Shown here piece after piece: positions 7,071 to 13,231 of a DNA stretch of 14,025 bases. Position 1 is the stretch's first letter. Every line of letters starts with the position of its first letter. A program made the translations under genes and the position numbers. The DNA lies in NCBI GenBank assembly GCA_934086775.1, contig CAKOIJ010000027.1, positions 1 to 14,025 of the forward strand, read 5' to 3'. The notes beneath the pieces are model-generated. The model had not been told where the DNA came from. It ran no database searches and was given only the letters and a program-made list of their open reading frames with translations. The stretch is from an uncultured Bacilli bacterium. GTDB lineage: Bacteria; Bacillota_I; Bacilli_A; RF39; UBA660.

Positions 7071-8367
7071 ACTATCTCTTTTAGTAAAAGATGGACTAAA
7101 TAAAAAAATAAATACTAAATGGTTTAAAGTTGTAAATATAATTTTATTACTATTAATAGTTGCTTTATTAAATATAGATGGTATTATTAAATTGTTTGGT
7201 GGGGATTTTAACGAAAAAACTACTATTTATGTTTATGATAAAACTGAAAAATATTATGATGCTTTAAAAACAGTATATAATACTGCTAAAGTAAATCTTA
7301 CTGGCACAAGTGCGGAAATAGCAAAAGGAGAAGGTAACTACAAGGATGAAGTAGATAAAATTAAAGAGAATAAAGGAAGTAATATAGTTGTTCTTATAAA
7401 CGATTTACATAATGTAGAAATTATATCTTTTGATTATATTGATGCTTTAACTATACAACTATTAAATGCAAGCCTAGAGCAAGTTAAAACAAACATAGCT
7501 CTAAATGAGAGTAGTATTTCTCCAGAAGAACTTGCTAAAATATATGAACCAGTAAATATTGAAAGAACGTATTTAAATGAAGATCTAGATGAGAACTATG
7601 AACTTATTAATACCATAGGAAATTTAGCAATTCCTGTCTTTATAATGCCTTTCTTCTTTCTTATTATTATGGTAACACAAATGATCGGGGCAGAGATAAA
7701 CGAGGAAAAGACAAGCAAAAGTATGGAAATAATTGTAACTAGTGTAAGTCCTAAAATTCATTTCTTATCTAAAATGATAACATCTAATTTATACGCGATT
7801 ATCCAGGCTTTATTATTTATAGTTTATTTTGGCTTAGGTGCTCTCGTTAGAACACTAGTAACTGGCACTTCCTTTACAGGAAGTTTAGGAGAAAGTACAA
7901 CTAAGCTATTAAATACTTTTGTAGAAAGTGGAATGCTTAATAACATATTAAAATGTTTACCATTTATCATTATAATGATACTACTTAGTTTCTTTGCATA
8001 TTCACTACTTGCTGGAATACTTGCATCTATGACAACAAGTCAGGAAGACTTTCAACAATTACAAACACCAATGATGATGCTTATAATGGCTGGCTACTTC
8101 TTAGCAATAATGGCAAGTACATATGAAAAAAGTACATTTATAATTGTTGTTAGTATGATTCCTTTCATATCTTGTATATTAAGTCCTGTATTATTATTCC
8201 TTGGACAAATAACAGTAATCAATGTTATAATATCAGTAGCTTTATTACTTTTAGTAATATACTTACTTCTAAAGTATGGCTTAAGAATTTATAAAGCAGG
8301 AATACTAAATTATAGTTCAAGTAATTTATGGAAGAAAATGCTAGAAAGTATAAAAGTAAAAGATTAA
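7060..8367 (+). CDS. ABC-2 type permease, NatB/YhaP-like
   Basis: The 435-residue permease has the typical layout of the NatB/YhaP group. One N-terminal helix (about 23-41) is followed by a large extracytoplasmic domain (about 45-185), and then several helices run from about 187 to the end. The loop after the second helix carries GAEINEEKTSKSMEIIVTSV, a conserved ABC-2 exporter signature for contact with the ATPase. It overlaps the ATPase gene by 11 bases and has AGGAGG at 7049-7054, so the two are coupled and surely form one exporter. The substrate is unknown; Na+ efflux or envelope-stress functions are known for relatives. A weak AT-rich hairpin (8358-8380) follows and may let transcription continue into the tRNA. 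Confidence 0.85.
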   Translation: MRSKLSLLVKDGLNKKINTKWFKVVNIILLLLIVALLNIDGIIKLFGGDFNEKTTIYVYDKTEKYYDALKTVYNTAKVNLTGTSAEIAKGEGNYKDEVDKIKENKGSNIVVLINDLHNVEIISFDYIDALTIQLLNASLEQVKTNIALNESSISPEELAKIYEPVNIERTYLNEDLDENYELINTIGNLAIPVFIMPFFFLIIMVTQMIGAEINEEKTSKSMEIIVTSVSPKIHFLSKMITSNLYAIIQALLFIVYFGLGALVRTLVTGTSFTGSLGESTTKLLNTFVESGMLNNILKCLPFIIIMILLSFFAYSLLAGILASMTTSQEDFQQLQTPMMMLIMAGYFLAIMASTYEKSTFIIVVSMIPFISCILSPVLLFLGQITVINVIISVALLLLVIYLLLKYGLRIYKAGILNYSSSNLWKKMLESIKVKD

Positions 8368-8382
8368 AATTTAGTCTTTTCT

Positions 8383-8467
8383 GTTAGCGTGGTGGAATGG
8401 TAGACACGCACGCTTGAGGGGCGTGTGAACATAGTTCGTGAGAGTTCAAGTCTCTTCGCTAACACCA
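8383..8467 (+). tRNA. trnL: tRNA-Leu (anticodon GAG)
   Basis: The acceptor stem GTTAGCG/CGCTAAC closes a class II cloverleaf with discriminator A and an encoded CCA. The anticodon arm is CACGC-TTGAGGG-GCGTG, giving anticodon GAG. The long variable arm contains GAAC/GTTC, and the T arm is GAGAG-TTCAAGT-CTCTT. GAG reads CUU and CUC leucine codons. It lies 15 bases after the ABC permease, probably with its own or read-through transcription; no clear promoter is visible. Its 3' end is intact, with no sign of an insertion. Confidence 0.95.
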
Positions 8468-8480
8468 ATTTAAAAAAATT

Positions 8481-8504
8481 ACTAACAGAAATGTTAGTTT
8501 TTGT
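8481..8504 (+). terminator. Terminator of tRNA-Leu
   Basis: ACTAACA (8481-8487), GAAA tetraloop, TGTTAGT (8492-8498), then TTTTTG. The stem is a perfect 7-bp match. Confidence 0.85.
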
Positions 8505-8581
8505 ATTTTAAGAAAACAAAGTATTGAGTTAGATATAATTACACTAAATATAAATGGCATTATAAAGTATAGTGAAGTATT

Positions 8582-8613
8582 AAAAAACACTAGTAATAAA
8601 CTAGCGTTTTTTT
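8582..8613. terminator. Bidirectional terminator between tRNA-Leu and the ClpX-like gene
   Basis: AACACTAG (8586-8593) pairs with CTAGCGTT (8601-8608) with one mismatch. T-runs follow on both strands (8607-8613 forward; the A-run 8582-8587 in reverse). It lies just past the stop of the minus-strand ClpX-like gene at 8619. The stretch 8505-8585 has no gene that I can support. Confidence 0.7.
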
Positions 8614-8618
8614 GTTTT

Positions 8619-10001
8619 TTACAAAAAAAATCCATGTTTTTTCCCTTTAGTTTTTGTCAAAACATAAGGTTTATTATTTTCATCATCAGGTTTTACTAAG
8701 GAAATATTTGTATACTCTCCGGCAAAAATTCTAAATAAAGCACTGCTGATACAATCATCAAATACAGTTTTTAAACTTCTAGCACCACTTTGTTTTGATA
8801 TGGCTAGTTCAGCTATATATTCTATAAATTCATCACTGAAATCAAAATTTACTCCTAACATATCAAATAGTTTTTTGTATGTATTTAATGGACTAAACTC
8901 TGACTCTTTTAGTATTTTTATTATATCTTTTTTTGATAAAGTGTTCATAGGAATTATTTTTGAAAATCTTCCAATTAATTCTCGCATAATTCCATATTTC
9001 ATAAAATCATCAGATGTAAGTTTCTTATAATCATCATCTTTAGCAATTCCAGTAAAAGCACCTAATCCTACAATTGTTAATTTTGATGTATCAAACTTTT
9101 TATCATCAAAATAAAATAATGATCCATCAAGTAACTTTAATAATGATCTTTGAACTCCTAATCTGGAAACATGTGACTCACTGTCTCCTGATTTTTCAGC
9201 AAGTTTGTCAAATTCATCAATAACCAATATTCCTTTTTCAGCAAGCTCTATATCATTATCTGCAGCAAGACATAAATCTTCAAGCATATCAGTTATTTTT
9301 CTGCCTTGATAACCAGTTTCAGAAAGAGCGGTTGCATCTTCAATAACTATAGGAACACCATAAAGTTTAGATATTCTCTTTAAAATTTCGGTTTTTCCAG
9401 TTCCGGTAGATCCACAAATTAAAATATTTTCTTTTAATTTTGCAATTAAGTCTATATCTAAATCAGAATTAACAACTTTTTGATTTTTAAATAATGAGGT
9501 TAATATTTGCATTATTTGTTCATCTTGAGAAATAATTGTCTTCTTTATTGATAAATACATAGATGAAATATCACTAGTTTTTTTAAATTCTTCCTCATCA
9601 AAATCTGACTTATTTTTATTATTCTTTTCTATATATGATATTAAATCTCCGTTTAATAATTTAGTTAGTCCTGTACCATTACTTCTTAAATAATATTTTC
9701 CAGTTGATTGAATTTGTTTTTTTCGAATTTTAGTAAAATCTACATTATTATCATTATTTTTTATAGCGCGTTCGATATCATCACTATAAAAAACATATTC
9801 TCCTTCGTTACCATCTTTGTTGATCATGCTTGCATATCCTCCAGCATTATTTCCACTTATTATGTTGCATATATAATTTTGCTGTGTATTTGTAAAACAT
9901 ATAGCAGTAGCATAGTCAACAAATTCAAAAATTTCATATTTTTTATTTTGGTAATTTATATATTTCTTTTTAAATAAATATCCTACTTTTAATTGTGACA
10001 T
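8619..10001 (-). CDS. ClpX-like AAA+ unfoldase with a novel N-terminal domain and no ClpP-docking loop
   Basis: The last two thirds of this 460-residue protein align with ClpX in order. They show Walker A GSTGTGKT (197-204), pore loop GYQG (230-233; GYVG in ClpX), Walker B ILVIDEFDK (258-266), sensor 1 region LTIVGLGAFTG, arginine finger in IGRF (343-346) and sensor 2 SGARSL (405-410). Two ClpX hallmarks are missing. The N-terminal four-cysteine zinc domain is replaced by about 150 residues of unfamiliar, strand-rich sequence starting LKVGYLFKKKYINY. The IGF loop that docks ClpP, expected between GAFTGIAK and DDFMKYGIM, is cut to a few residues. It should thus unfold or remodel targets by ATP hydrolysis without ClpP. 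The ATG at 10001 is chosen over a TTG at 10022 because AGGGGGAA (10009-10014) precedes it at proper spacing. Confidence 0.85.
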   Translation of the reverse strand: MSQLKVGYLFKKKYINYQNKKYEIFEFVDYATAICFTNTQQNYICNIISGNNAGGYASMINKDGNEGEYVFYSDDIERAIKNNDNNVDFTKIRKKQIQSTGKYYLRSNGTGLTKLLNGDLISYIEKNNKNKSDFDEEEFKKTSDISSMYLSIKKTIISQDEQIMQILTSLFKNQKVVNSDLDIDLIAKLKENILICGSTGTGKTEILKRISKLYGVPIVIEDATALSETGYQGRKITDMLEDLCLAADNDIELAEKGILVIDEFDKLAEKSGDSESHVSRLGVQRSLLKLLDGSLFYFDDKKFDTSKLTIVGLGAFTGIAKDDDYKKLTSDDFMKYGIMRELIGRFSKIIPMNTLSKKDIIKILKESEFSPLNTYKKLFDMLGVNFDFSDEFIEYIAELAISKQSGARSLKTVFDDCISSALFRIFAGEYTNISLVKPDDENNKPYVLTKTKGKKHGFFL

Positions 10002-10027
10002 AATTATTCCCCCTGAACACAAAAACT

Positions 10028-10043
10028 ATTATATCATACTTTT
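10028..10043 (-). promoter_or_regulatory. -10 region of the ClpX-like gene
   Basis: On the minus strand TATGAT (10038-10033) overlaps TATAAT (10033-10028), about 26 bases before the ATG. The 16-base block is identical to 1441-1456. A -35 hexamer is weak, so the gene may also be read from the upstream gene's promoter. Confidence 0.5.
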
Positions 10044-10066
10044 CTAGCTTTTTTAATAAAACTATA

Positions 10067-10495
10067 TCAATATTTTTTTCTTACTAAAGAATTAGTTTCA
10101 AACTTATTTTTAGCTATTAAAATTTTAGAAACAATGTTAAATTTATTTATTATTTCGTTTTGATTGTTACAAGCAAGTTCTATTAATTTTCCCTTAAAAT
10201 CTAATGTTTGTTTTCTATTAGTAAATATTGTCTTTGTATAAGAACTTTCCTTATATTTTCTTACTTTCCAATCTTTTTTATTATATATAATTATTATTGG
10301 TTTTACTCCTGTACTTTTATTAACTCTTGTACATTTAGTAATTACAATAAAGTTAAATTCTCTTACTTTAGGATTTGGATGAAATAATAATTTGTCAAAT
10401 TCAAAATTTCCTATATTGGTCATAGCAATTGGAAAATCAACAAAATTATTATAAACTTGCATGTTATAACTAATTTCTTTTTCTTCATTATTCAT
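10067..10495 (-). CDS. Hypothetical protein, 142 residues, upstream partner of the ClpX-like gene
   Basis: I do not recognise this family. The protein is soluble, basic towards the C-terminus and has no signal peptide. Its first part reads MNNEEKEISYNMQVYNNFVD, followed by FPIAMTNIGNFEFDKLLFHP and two well-formed strands, FIVITKCTR and KPIIIIYNK. The end is Lys/Arg/Asn-rich helix. The ATG at 10495 is favoured over the one at 10546: it has AAGGAAA (10508-10502) at normal spacing, whereas the longer form would start inside the -35 box. It lies on the same strand 65 bases before the ClpX-like gene with no terminator between, so the two are probably cotranscribed. A role as adaptor or substrate of the unfoldase is conceivable but unproven. 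Confidence 0.65.
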   Translation of the reverse strand: MNNEEKEISYNMQVYNNFVDFPIAMTNIGNFEFDKLLFHPNPKVREFNFIVITKCTRVNKSTGVKPIIIIYNKKDWKVRKYKESSYTKTIFTNRKQTLDFKGKLIELACNNQNEIINKFNIVSKILIAKNKFETNSLVRKKY

Positions 10496-10518
10496 AATAT
10501 TTTTCCTTTCAATATAAT

Positions 10519-10546
10519 ATTTTATCATAAAATCAGTTGTTTTCAA
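10519..10546 (-). promoter_or_regulatory. Promoter of the 142-residue gene and probably the ClpX-like gene
   Basis: Reading the minus strand, TTGAAA (10546-10541) is followed after 16 bases by TAAAAT (10524-10519). Its -35 box overlaps the -35 box of the divergent promoter. Confidence 0.6.
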
Positions 10547-10565
10547 GATTTTCTAATGTTATAAT
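10537..10565 (+). promoter_or_regulatory. Promoter of the divergent 171-residue gene
   Basis: TTGTTT (10537-10542), 17 bases, TATAAT (10560-10565). The first hexamer shares bases 10541-10542 with the minus-strand -35, so two polymerases cannot bind at once. Confidence 0.7.
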
Positions 10566-10593
10566 AAATAGCAACTTGAAAGGAGTAACTTTT

Positions 10594-11109
10594 ATGAGAC
10601 TTCAAATAGGTAAATTCTTAGTAAAAAATATTGATGAATTAGATAGTATTCCAGCTAACCAAGATGGATTAAAAAAGATAATTGATTTAATGTATATGGG
10701 ACAAATAGAGTATGAAGGGAATGCAATTCCTATTTCTAGAATGTTTATGGAATATTATAAAGAAGATTATTTCTTCTATCCAACACAAATATTTAATAAA
10801 GATGGTAAACAAATGTATATATTTGCTAATAGTATTTTAGTTAATGAAAAACTAAAAAATAATCCTAATTTTATATCTAATTTTGCAAATAATAATATTA
10901 AATATAATTTTTCTTTATGGGAATATATAAATAAATATTCAAAAGATTGTACTTATGATTTTTGGTGGAATATTGAAACTGATTATTTAATTATATTTGG
11001 AGAAGAAAAAAAGGGATTAATAAATTATTTTATAAATGAATGTTTAAATCGTGATGGTGGTAAGGAAGAAATTAAAAGGAAATTACTAACAGTGGGTTAT
11101 AAAATTTGA
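10594..11109 (+). CDS. Hypothetical protein, 171 residues, divergent to the ClpX-like pair
   Basis: No known family is recognised. The protein is soluble, with no signal peptide or membrane segment, rich in Tyr, Asn, Phe and Trp. It opens with MRLQIGKFLVKNIDELDSIP, continues through MGQIEYEGNAIPISRMFMEYY, and carries an aromatic patch CTYDFWWNIETDYLIIFGEEKK before a C-terminal helix. The shape (short strands, IFNKDGKQMYIFANSILV in the middle) suggests a compact alpha/beta domain. Start: the ATG at 10594 follows GAAAGGAG (10578-10585) and lies behind the promoter; an upstream TTG at 10537 would begin inside the -35 box. The TGA stop lies inside a hairpin that also covers the stop of the convergent LysR gene. 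Shared control region with the ClpX-like pair suggests a linked role. Confidence 0.65.
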   Translation: MRLQIGKFLVKNIDELDSIPANQDGLKKIIDLMYMGQIEYEGNAIPISRMFMEYYKEDYFFYPTQIFNKDGKQMYIFANSILVNEKLKNNPNFISNFANNNIKYNFSLWEYINKYSKDCTYDFWWNIETDYLIIFGEEKKGLINYFINECLNRDGGKEEIKRKLLTVGYKI

Positions 11110-11128
11110 TTTTTATAACTCTTTTTTT
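11096..11128 (+). terminator. Terminator spanning the stop codons of two convergent genes
   Basis: GTTATAAAA (11096-11104), six-base loop, TTTTATAAC (11111-11119), then a T-run to 11128. The perfect 9-bp stem contains or borders the TGA of the plus-strand gene and the TAA of the minus-strand LysR gene. Only the plus strand has a T-run. Confidence 0.75.
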
Positions 11129-12006
11129 GATATTATTTCAATAAGTTTTTTAGTGCTAAAATTAGGCATATGATTTTTTGATAAAGCAAGTGATATATAT
11201 CTGTTAGGTATTTTTTCTTTTAATTTTAATTCAAATAATTCTTTATTATTAAGTTTATCTTTAATAAATTCCTTAGTAGTATAACCTATGCCAAAACCAA
11301 TTTTAGTAAATTCAGCAACAAGTGAATAACTTGATAACTGAATAGTTGGCTTAAGTATAACTTTATTTTCTTTTGCAACTCTATCTAAAAATTCCCTAGT
11401 AGTTGAGCCTTTAGCTTCTAAAACTAAAGGATAATTATTTAAATCTTTAAAAGATATTTCTTTGTTAACTAAATCTTTATATTTTTTACCAACTATAAAA
11501 CAATCATTTGTTTTTTTACATTTAATATAGTTAATACTTTTATCATAATTATCATCAGTATTTAATACCACTATATCTATTAATCCGTTTTTTAATTTTA
11601 ATATTAAATCCGAAGTTAACTTAGTTGTTATTTGTATATCTATTTTAGGATATAATGAATGAAATTCTTCTAAATATGGAAGTAAGAATTCTTTTGTTAA
11701 TGTTGAACTTATACCAATTTTTATACACCCAGTTTCTAAATTAATTAAATCTGTAAATTTATTTTCAGCATTACTAATATATTCAATCGCTTGTTTTATG
11801 TAATTATAAAACTCTTTTCCTTCTTCTGTAAGAATGACACCTCTTTTAGTTCTAATAAATAATTGTCCTCCAAGTAGACTTTCCAGATTTTTAATTGATT
11901 TACTAATTGCAGGCTGTGATATATTTAATTCTTCACTTGCCTTGCTAATATTTGAGTAATTTGCTACTACATAAAATATTCTATATAATTCAAAGTCAAT
12001 ATTCAT
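11113..12006 (-). CDS. LysR-family transcriptional regulator
   Basis: The 297-residue protein has standard LysR length and order. A winged helix-turn-helix fills the first 60 residues: FYVVANYSNISKASEELNIS, then QPAISKSIKNLESLLGGQLF and the wing RTKRGVILTEEG. A linker helix (about 65-90) leads to the periplasmic-binding-protein-like effector domain, starting GCIKIGISSTLTKEFLLPYL. The LEAKGSTTREFLD segment near 196-208 fits a ligand-contact loop. The effector cannot be deduced. The ATG has GGAGG close upstream. It faces away from the PHP-domain gene across 90 bases, the usual arrangement when a LysR protein controls its neighbour and itself. Its promoter TTGTAT-17-TATAAT lies at 12077-12049 on the minus strand. 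Confidence 0.9.
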   Translation of the reverse strand: MNIDFELYRIFYVVANYSNISKASEELNISQPAISKSIKNLESLLGGQLFIRTKRGVILTEEGKEFYNYIKQAIEYISNAENKFTDLINLETGCIKIGISSTLTKEFLLPYLEEFHSLYPKIDIQITTKLTSDLILKLKNGLIDIVVLNTDDNYDKSINYIKCKKTNDCFIVGKKYKDLVNKEISFKDLNNYPLVLEAKGSTTREFLDRVAKENKVILKPTIQLSSYSLVAEFTKIGFGIGYTTKEFIKDKLNNKELFELKLKEKIPNRYISLALSKNHMPNFSTKKLIEIISKKEL

Positions 12007-12030
12007 AATAACCTCCAGTTATGATAAAGA

Positions 12031-12043
12031 TAACAAATATGTA
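12031..12043. promoter_or_regulatory. Candidate LysR box (T-N11-A)
   Basis: TAACAAATATGTA fits the T-N11-A rule with partial dyad symmetry (ATAAC...GTAT when one flanking base is included). It lies at the expected transcription start of the LysR gene, suitable for autorepression. In DNA this AT-rich such matches arise easily by chance. Confidence 0.3.
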
Positions 12044-12048
12044 TTTTA

Positions 12049-12077
12049 ATTATACTAAATAATAATATATAATACAA
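12049..12077 (-). promoter_or_regulatory. LysR gene promoter, overlapping the PHP gene -10
   Basis: On the minus strand TTGTAT (12077-12072) is 17 bases from TATAAT (12054-12049). A plus-strand TATAAT (12068-12073), placed for the PHP gene, overlaps the -35 box, so the two divergent promoters interlock. Confidence 0.6.
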
Positions 12078-12096
12078 GTAGATGGGAGAAAATAAA

Positions 12097-13032
12097 ATGG
12101 AAGAATTAGAGTGCGAGTTAATGGAGAAAACGCTAGACAAAATATATTTAAATAATGTGCTTAATCCATATAATAAAAGCAAAAAAATAATTGATTTACA
12201 TACTCATACTAAATATTCAGGCGGAGAATTATCTCCGTATGAATTAGTGAGATTAGGAGTAGACAAAAAAATAGGAGTGCTTGCTATAACAGATAATGAT
12301 ACTATAGATGGACTTAAAAACTTGAATAGAAATGAAAGGATAATAGTGGATACTGGAATAAAAATAATTAATGGTATTCAATTATCAGCAAAGTTACAAA
12401 GTAAGGAATTACATATTTTAGGTTATAAAATAGATATAAATAATCAATTATTAAATAAAAAATTAGAAGAAATAAAAGATAATAATATAAATTCAGTTTT
12501 AACCTTACTAGAGCAAATAAAAAAAGATTATGATATTAAATTTAATTATGAAGATTTAAGAAAATTATTTATTACAAATCATAACGTAAGTTCTTTAGAC
12601 ATGGCTAAACTTTGCGTTAAAAATAACTATGCATATTCTATAGAAGAAGCTTATAATAGATATTTAAATGAAGCTAAAAAGAAAACTATTCAAGATAGAA
12701 AAAAACTACAATATGAAGAGTGCATAGAATTAATTAATCAAAGTGGTGGAATTCCTGTTTTAGCTCATCCAAAGTCACTTAGATTAACTAATAAAGAATT
12801 TCTAATAGTACTAAAAGAAATGATTAAATATGGTTTAAAAGGAATAGAAGTATATCATCCTAGCCATTCTAAAGAAGATATTAAATATTACCTTGACATA
12901 GCACTCAAATATAACTTATTAATAAGTGGTGGTAGTGATTTTTATGGAGGAAGTATAAAACCTGATGTTCAATTAGGAAATAATAATATTAAAAAACTTA
13001 CATTATTAGATAAATTTGACAAAATTTTATAA
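12097..13032 (+). CDS. PHP-domain protein (TrpH/YciV-like) with degenerate metal site
   Basis: The fold is that of PHP phosphoesterases of the TrpH/YciV group (5'-3' exoribonuclease and nucleoside bisphosphate phosphatase): IDLHTHTKYSGG (32-43), LAITDNDTIDGL (62-73), GIQLSA (93-98), LHILGY (105-110), VLAHP (221-225), GIEVYHPSHS (249-258) and SGGSDFYGG (277-285). Length, 311 residues, is normal. Four expected metal ligands are changed: Asp to Gly42, His to Asn67, Glu to Gln95 and His to Tyr283. His35, His37, His106, His224 and Asp281 remain. The catalytic three-metal centre is therefore probably impaired or altered. I start at the ATG 12097, which has GGGAG (12084-12088) before it; the ATG at 12082 lacks a ribosome site. 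The divergent LysR gene is its likely regulator. Confidence 0.85.
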   Translation: MEELECELMEKTLDKIYLNNVLNPYNKSKKIIDLHTHTKYSGGELSPYELVRLGVDKKIGVLAITDNDTIDGLKNLNRNERIIVDTGIKIINGIQLSAKLQSKELHILGYKIDINNQLLNKKLEEIKDNNINSVLTLLEQIKKDYDIKFNYEDLRKLFITNHNVSSLDMAKLCVKNNYAYSIEEAYNRYLNEAKKKTIQDRKKLQYEECIELINQSGGIPVLAHPKSLRLTNKEFLIVLKEMIKYGLKGIEVYHPSHSKEDIKYYLDIALKYNLLISGGSDFYGGSIKPDVQLGNNNIKKLTLLDKFDKIL

Positions 13033-13044
13033 ATACTTTATAAT
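13016..13044 (+). promoter_or_regulatory. Perfect consensus promoter of the 45-residue gene
   Basis: TTGACA (13016-13021), 17 bases, TATAAT (13039-13044), identical to consensus. The -35 box is inside the last codons of the PHP gene. Confidence 0.85.
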
Positions 13045-13071
13045 AACTTTACTTTTTAAAGGAGAACAAGT

Positions 13072-13209
13072 ATGCAAAATGAAATATCAAAAAGAAGAGT
13101 AGATAAATATAACAAAAAGAAGTTGGAATTAGAACGATTAAAATATGAATTGTTTGGAATAGTTCCTAAAAATGAAAGAGGAAATAAACGTATATTAAAA
13201 AAGAAATAG
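13072..13209 (+). CDS. Very basic 45-residue protein
   Basis: The ATG at 13072 has an excellent AAAGGAGA (13058-13065) and a perfect promoter, so despite its length this is a real and probably highly expressed gene. The product begins MQNEISKRRVDKYNKKKLEL and ends NKRILKKK; it holds 16 Lys/Arg against 6 Asp/Glu, net charge about +10. Residues 6-28 would form a charged amphipathic helix (KRRVDKYNKKKLELERLKYELF), followed by GIVPKNERG. There is no membrane segment. The composition suggests RNA, ribosome or nucleoid binding. I do not know the family. Its stop codon lies inside the terminator stem. Confidence 0.75.
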   Translation: MQNEISKRRVDKYNKKKLELERLKYELFGIVPKNERGNKRILKKK

Positions 13210-13230
13210 CAAACACAAATTTGCTATTTT
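13204..13230. terminator. Bidirectional terminator between convergent genes
   Basis: AAATAGCAAA (13204-13213), loop CACAAA, TTTGCTATTT (13220-13229): a perfect 10-bp stem covering the stop of the small gene. On the minus strand the run of A at 13195-13202 gives a T-rich tail, so it also serves the surface-protein gene ending at 13232. Confidence 0.8.
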
Positions 13231-13231
13231 C

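Noticed and set aside
8383..8618. A second element boundary at the tRNA-Leu next to the ClpX-like locus.
   Set aside because: The tRNA is complete and I see no copy of its 3' end elsewhere in the window, nor an integrase beside it.
9708..9977. Plus-strand frames inside the ClpX-like gene (also 8800-9030).
   Set aside because: Low-complexity Ile/Phe/Ser translations opposite a well-conserved ATPase, without ribosome sites.
3377..11109. Mollicute genetic code with TGA as Trp, since the organism is so AT-rich.
   Set aside because: Genes at 3377-3817 and 10594-11109 end at TGA, Trp is TGG throughout, and the tRNA-Trp remnant carries anticodon CCA.
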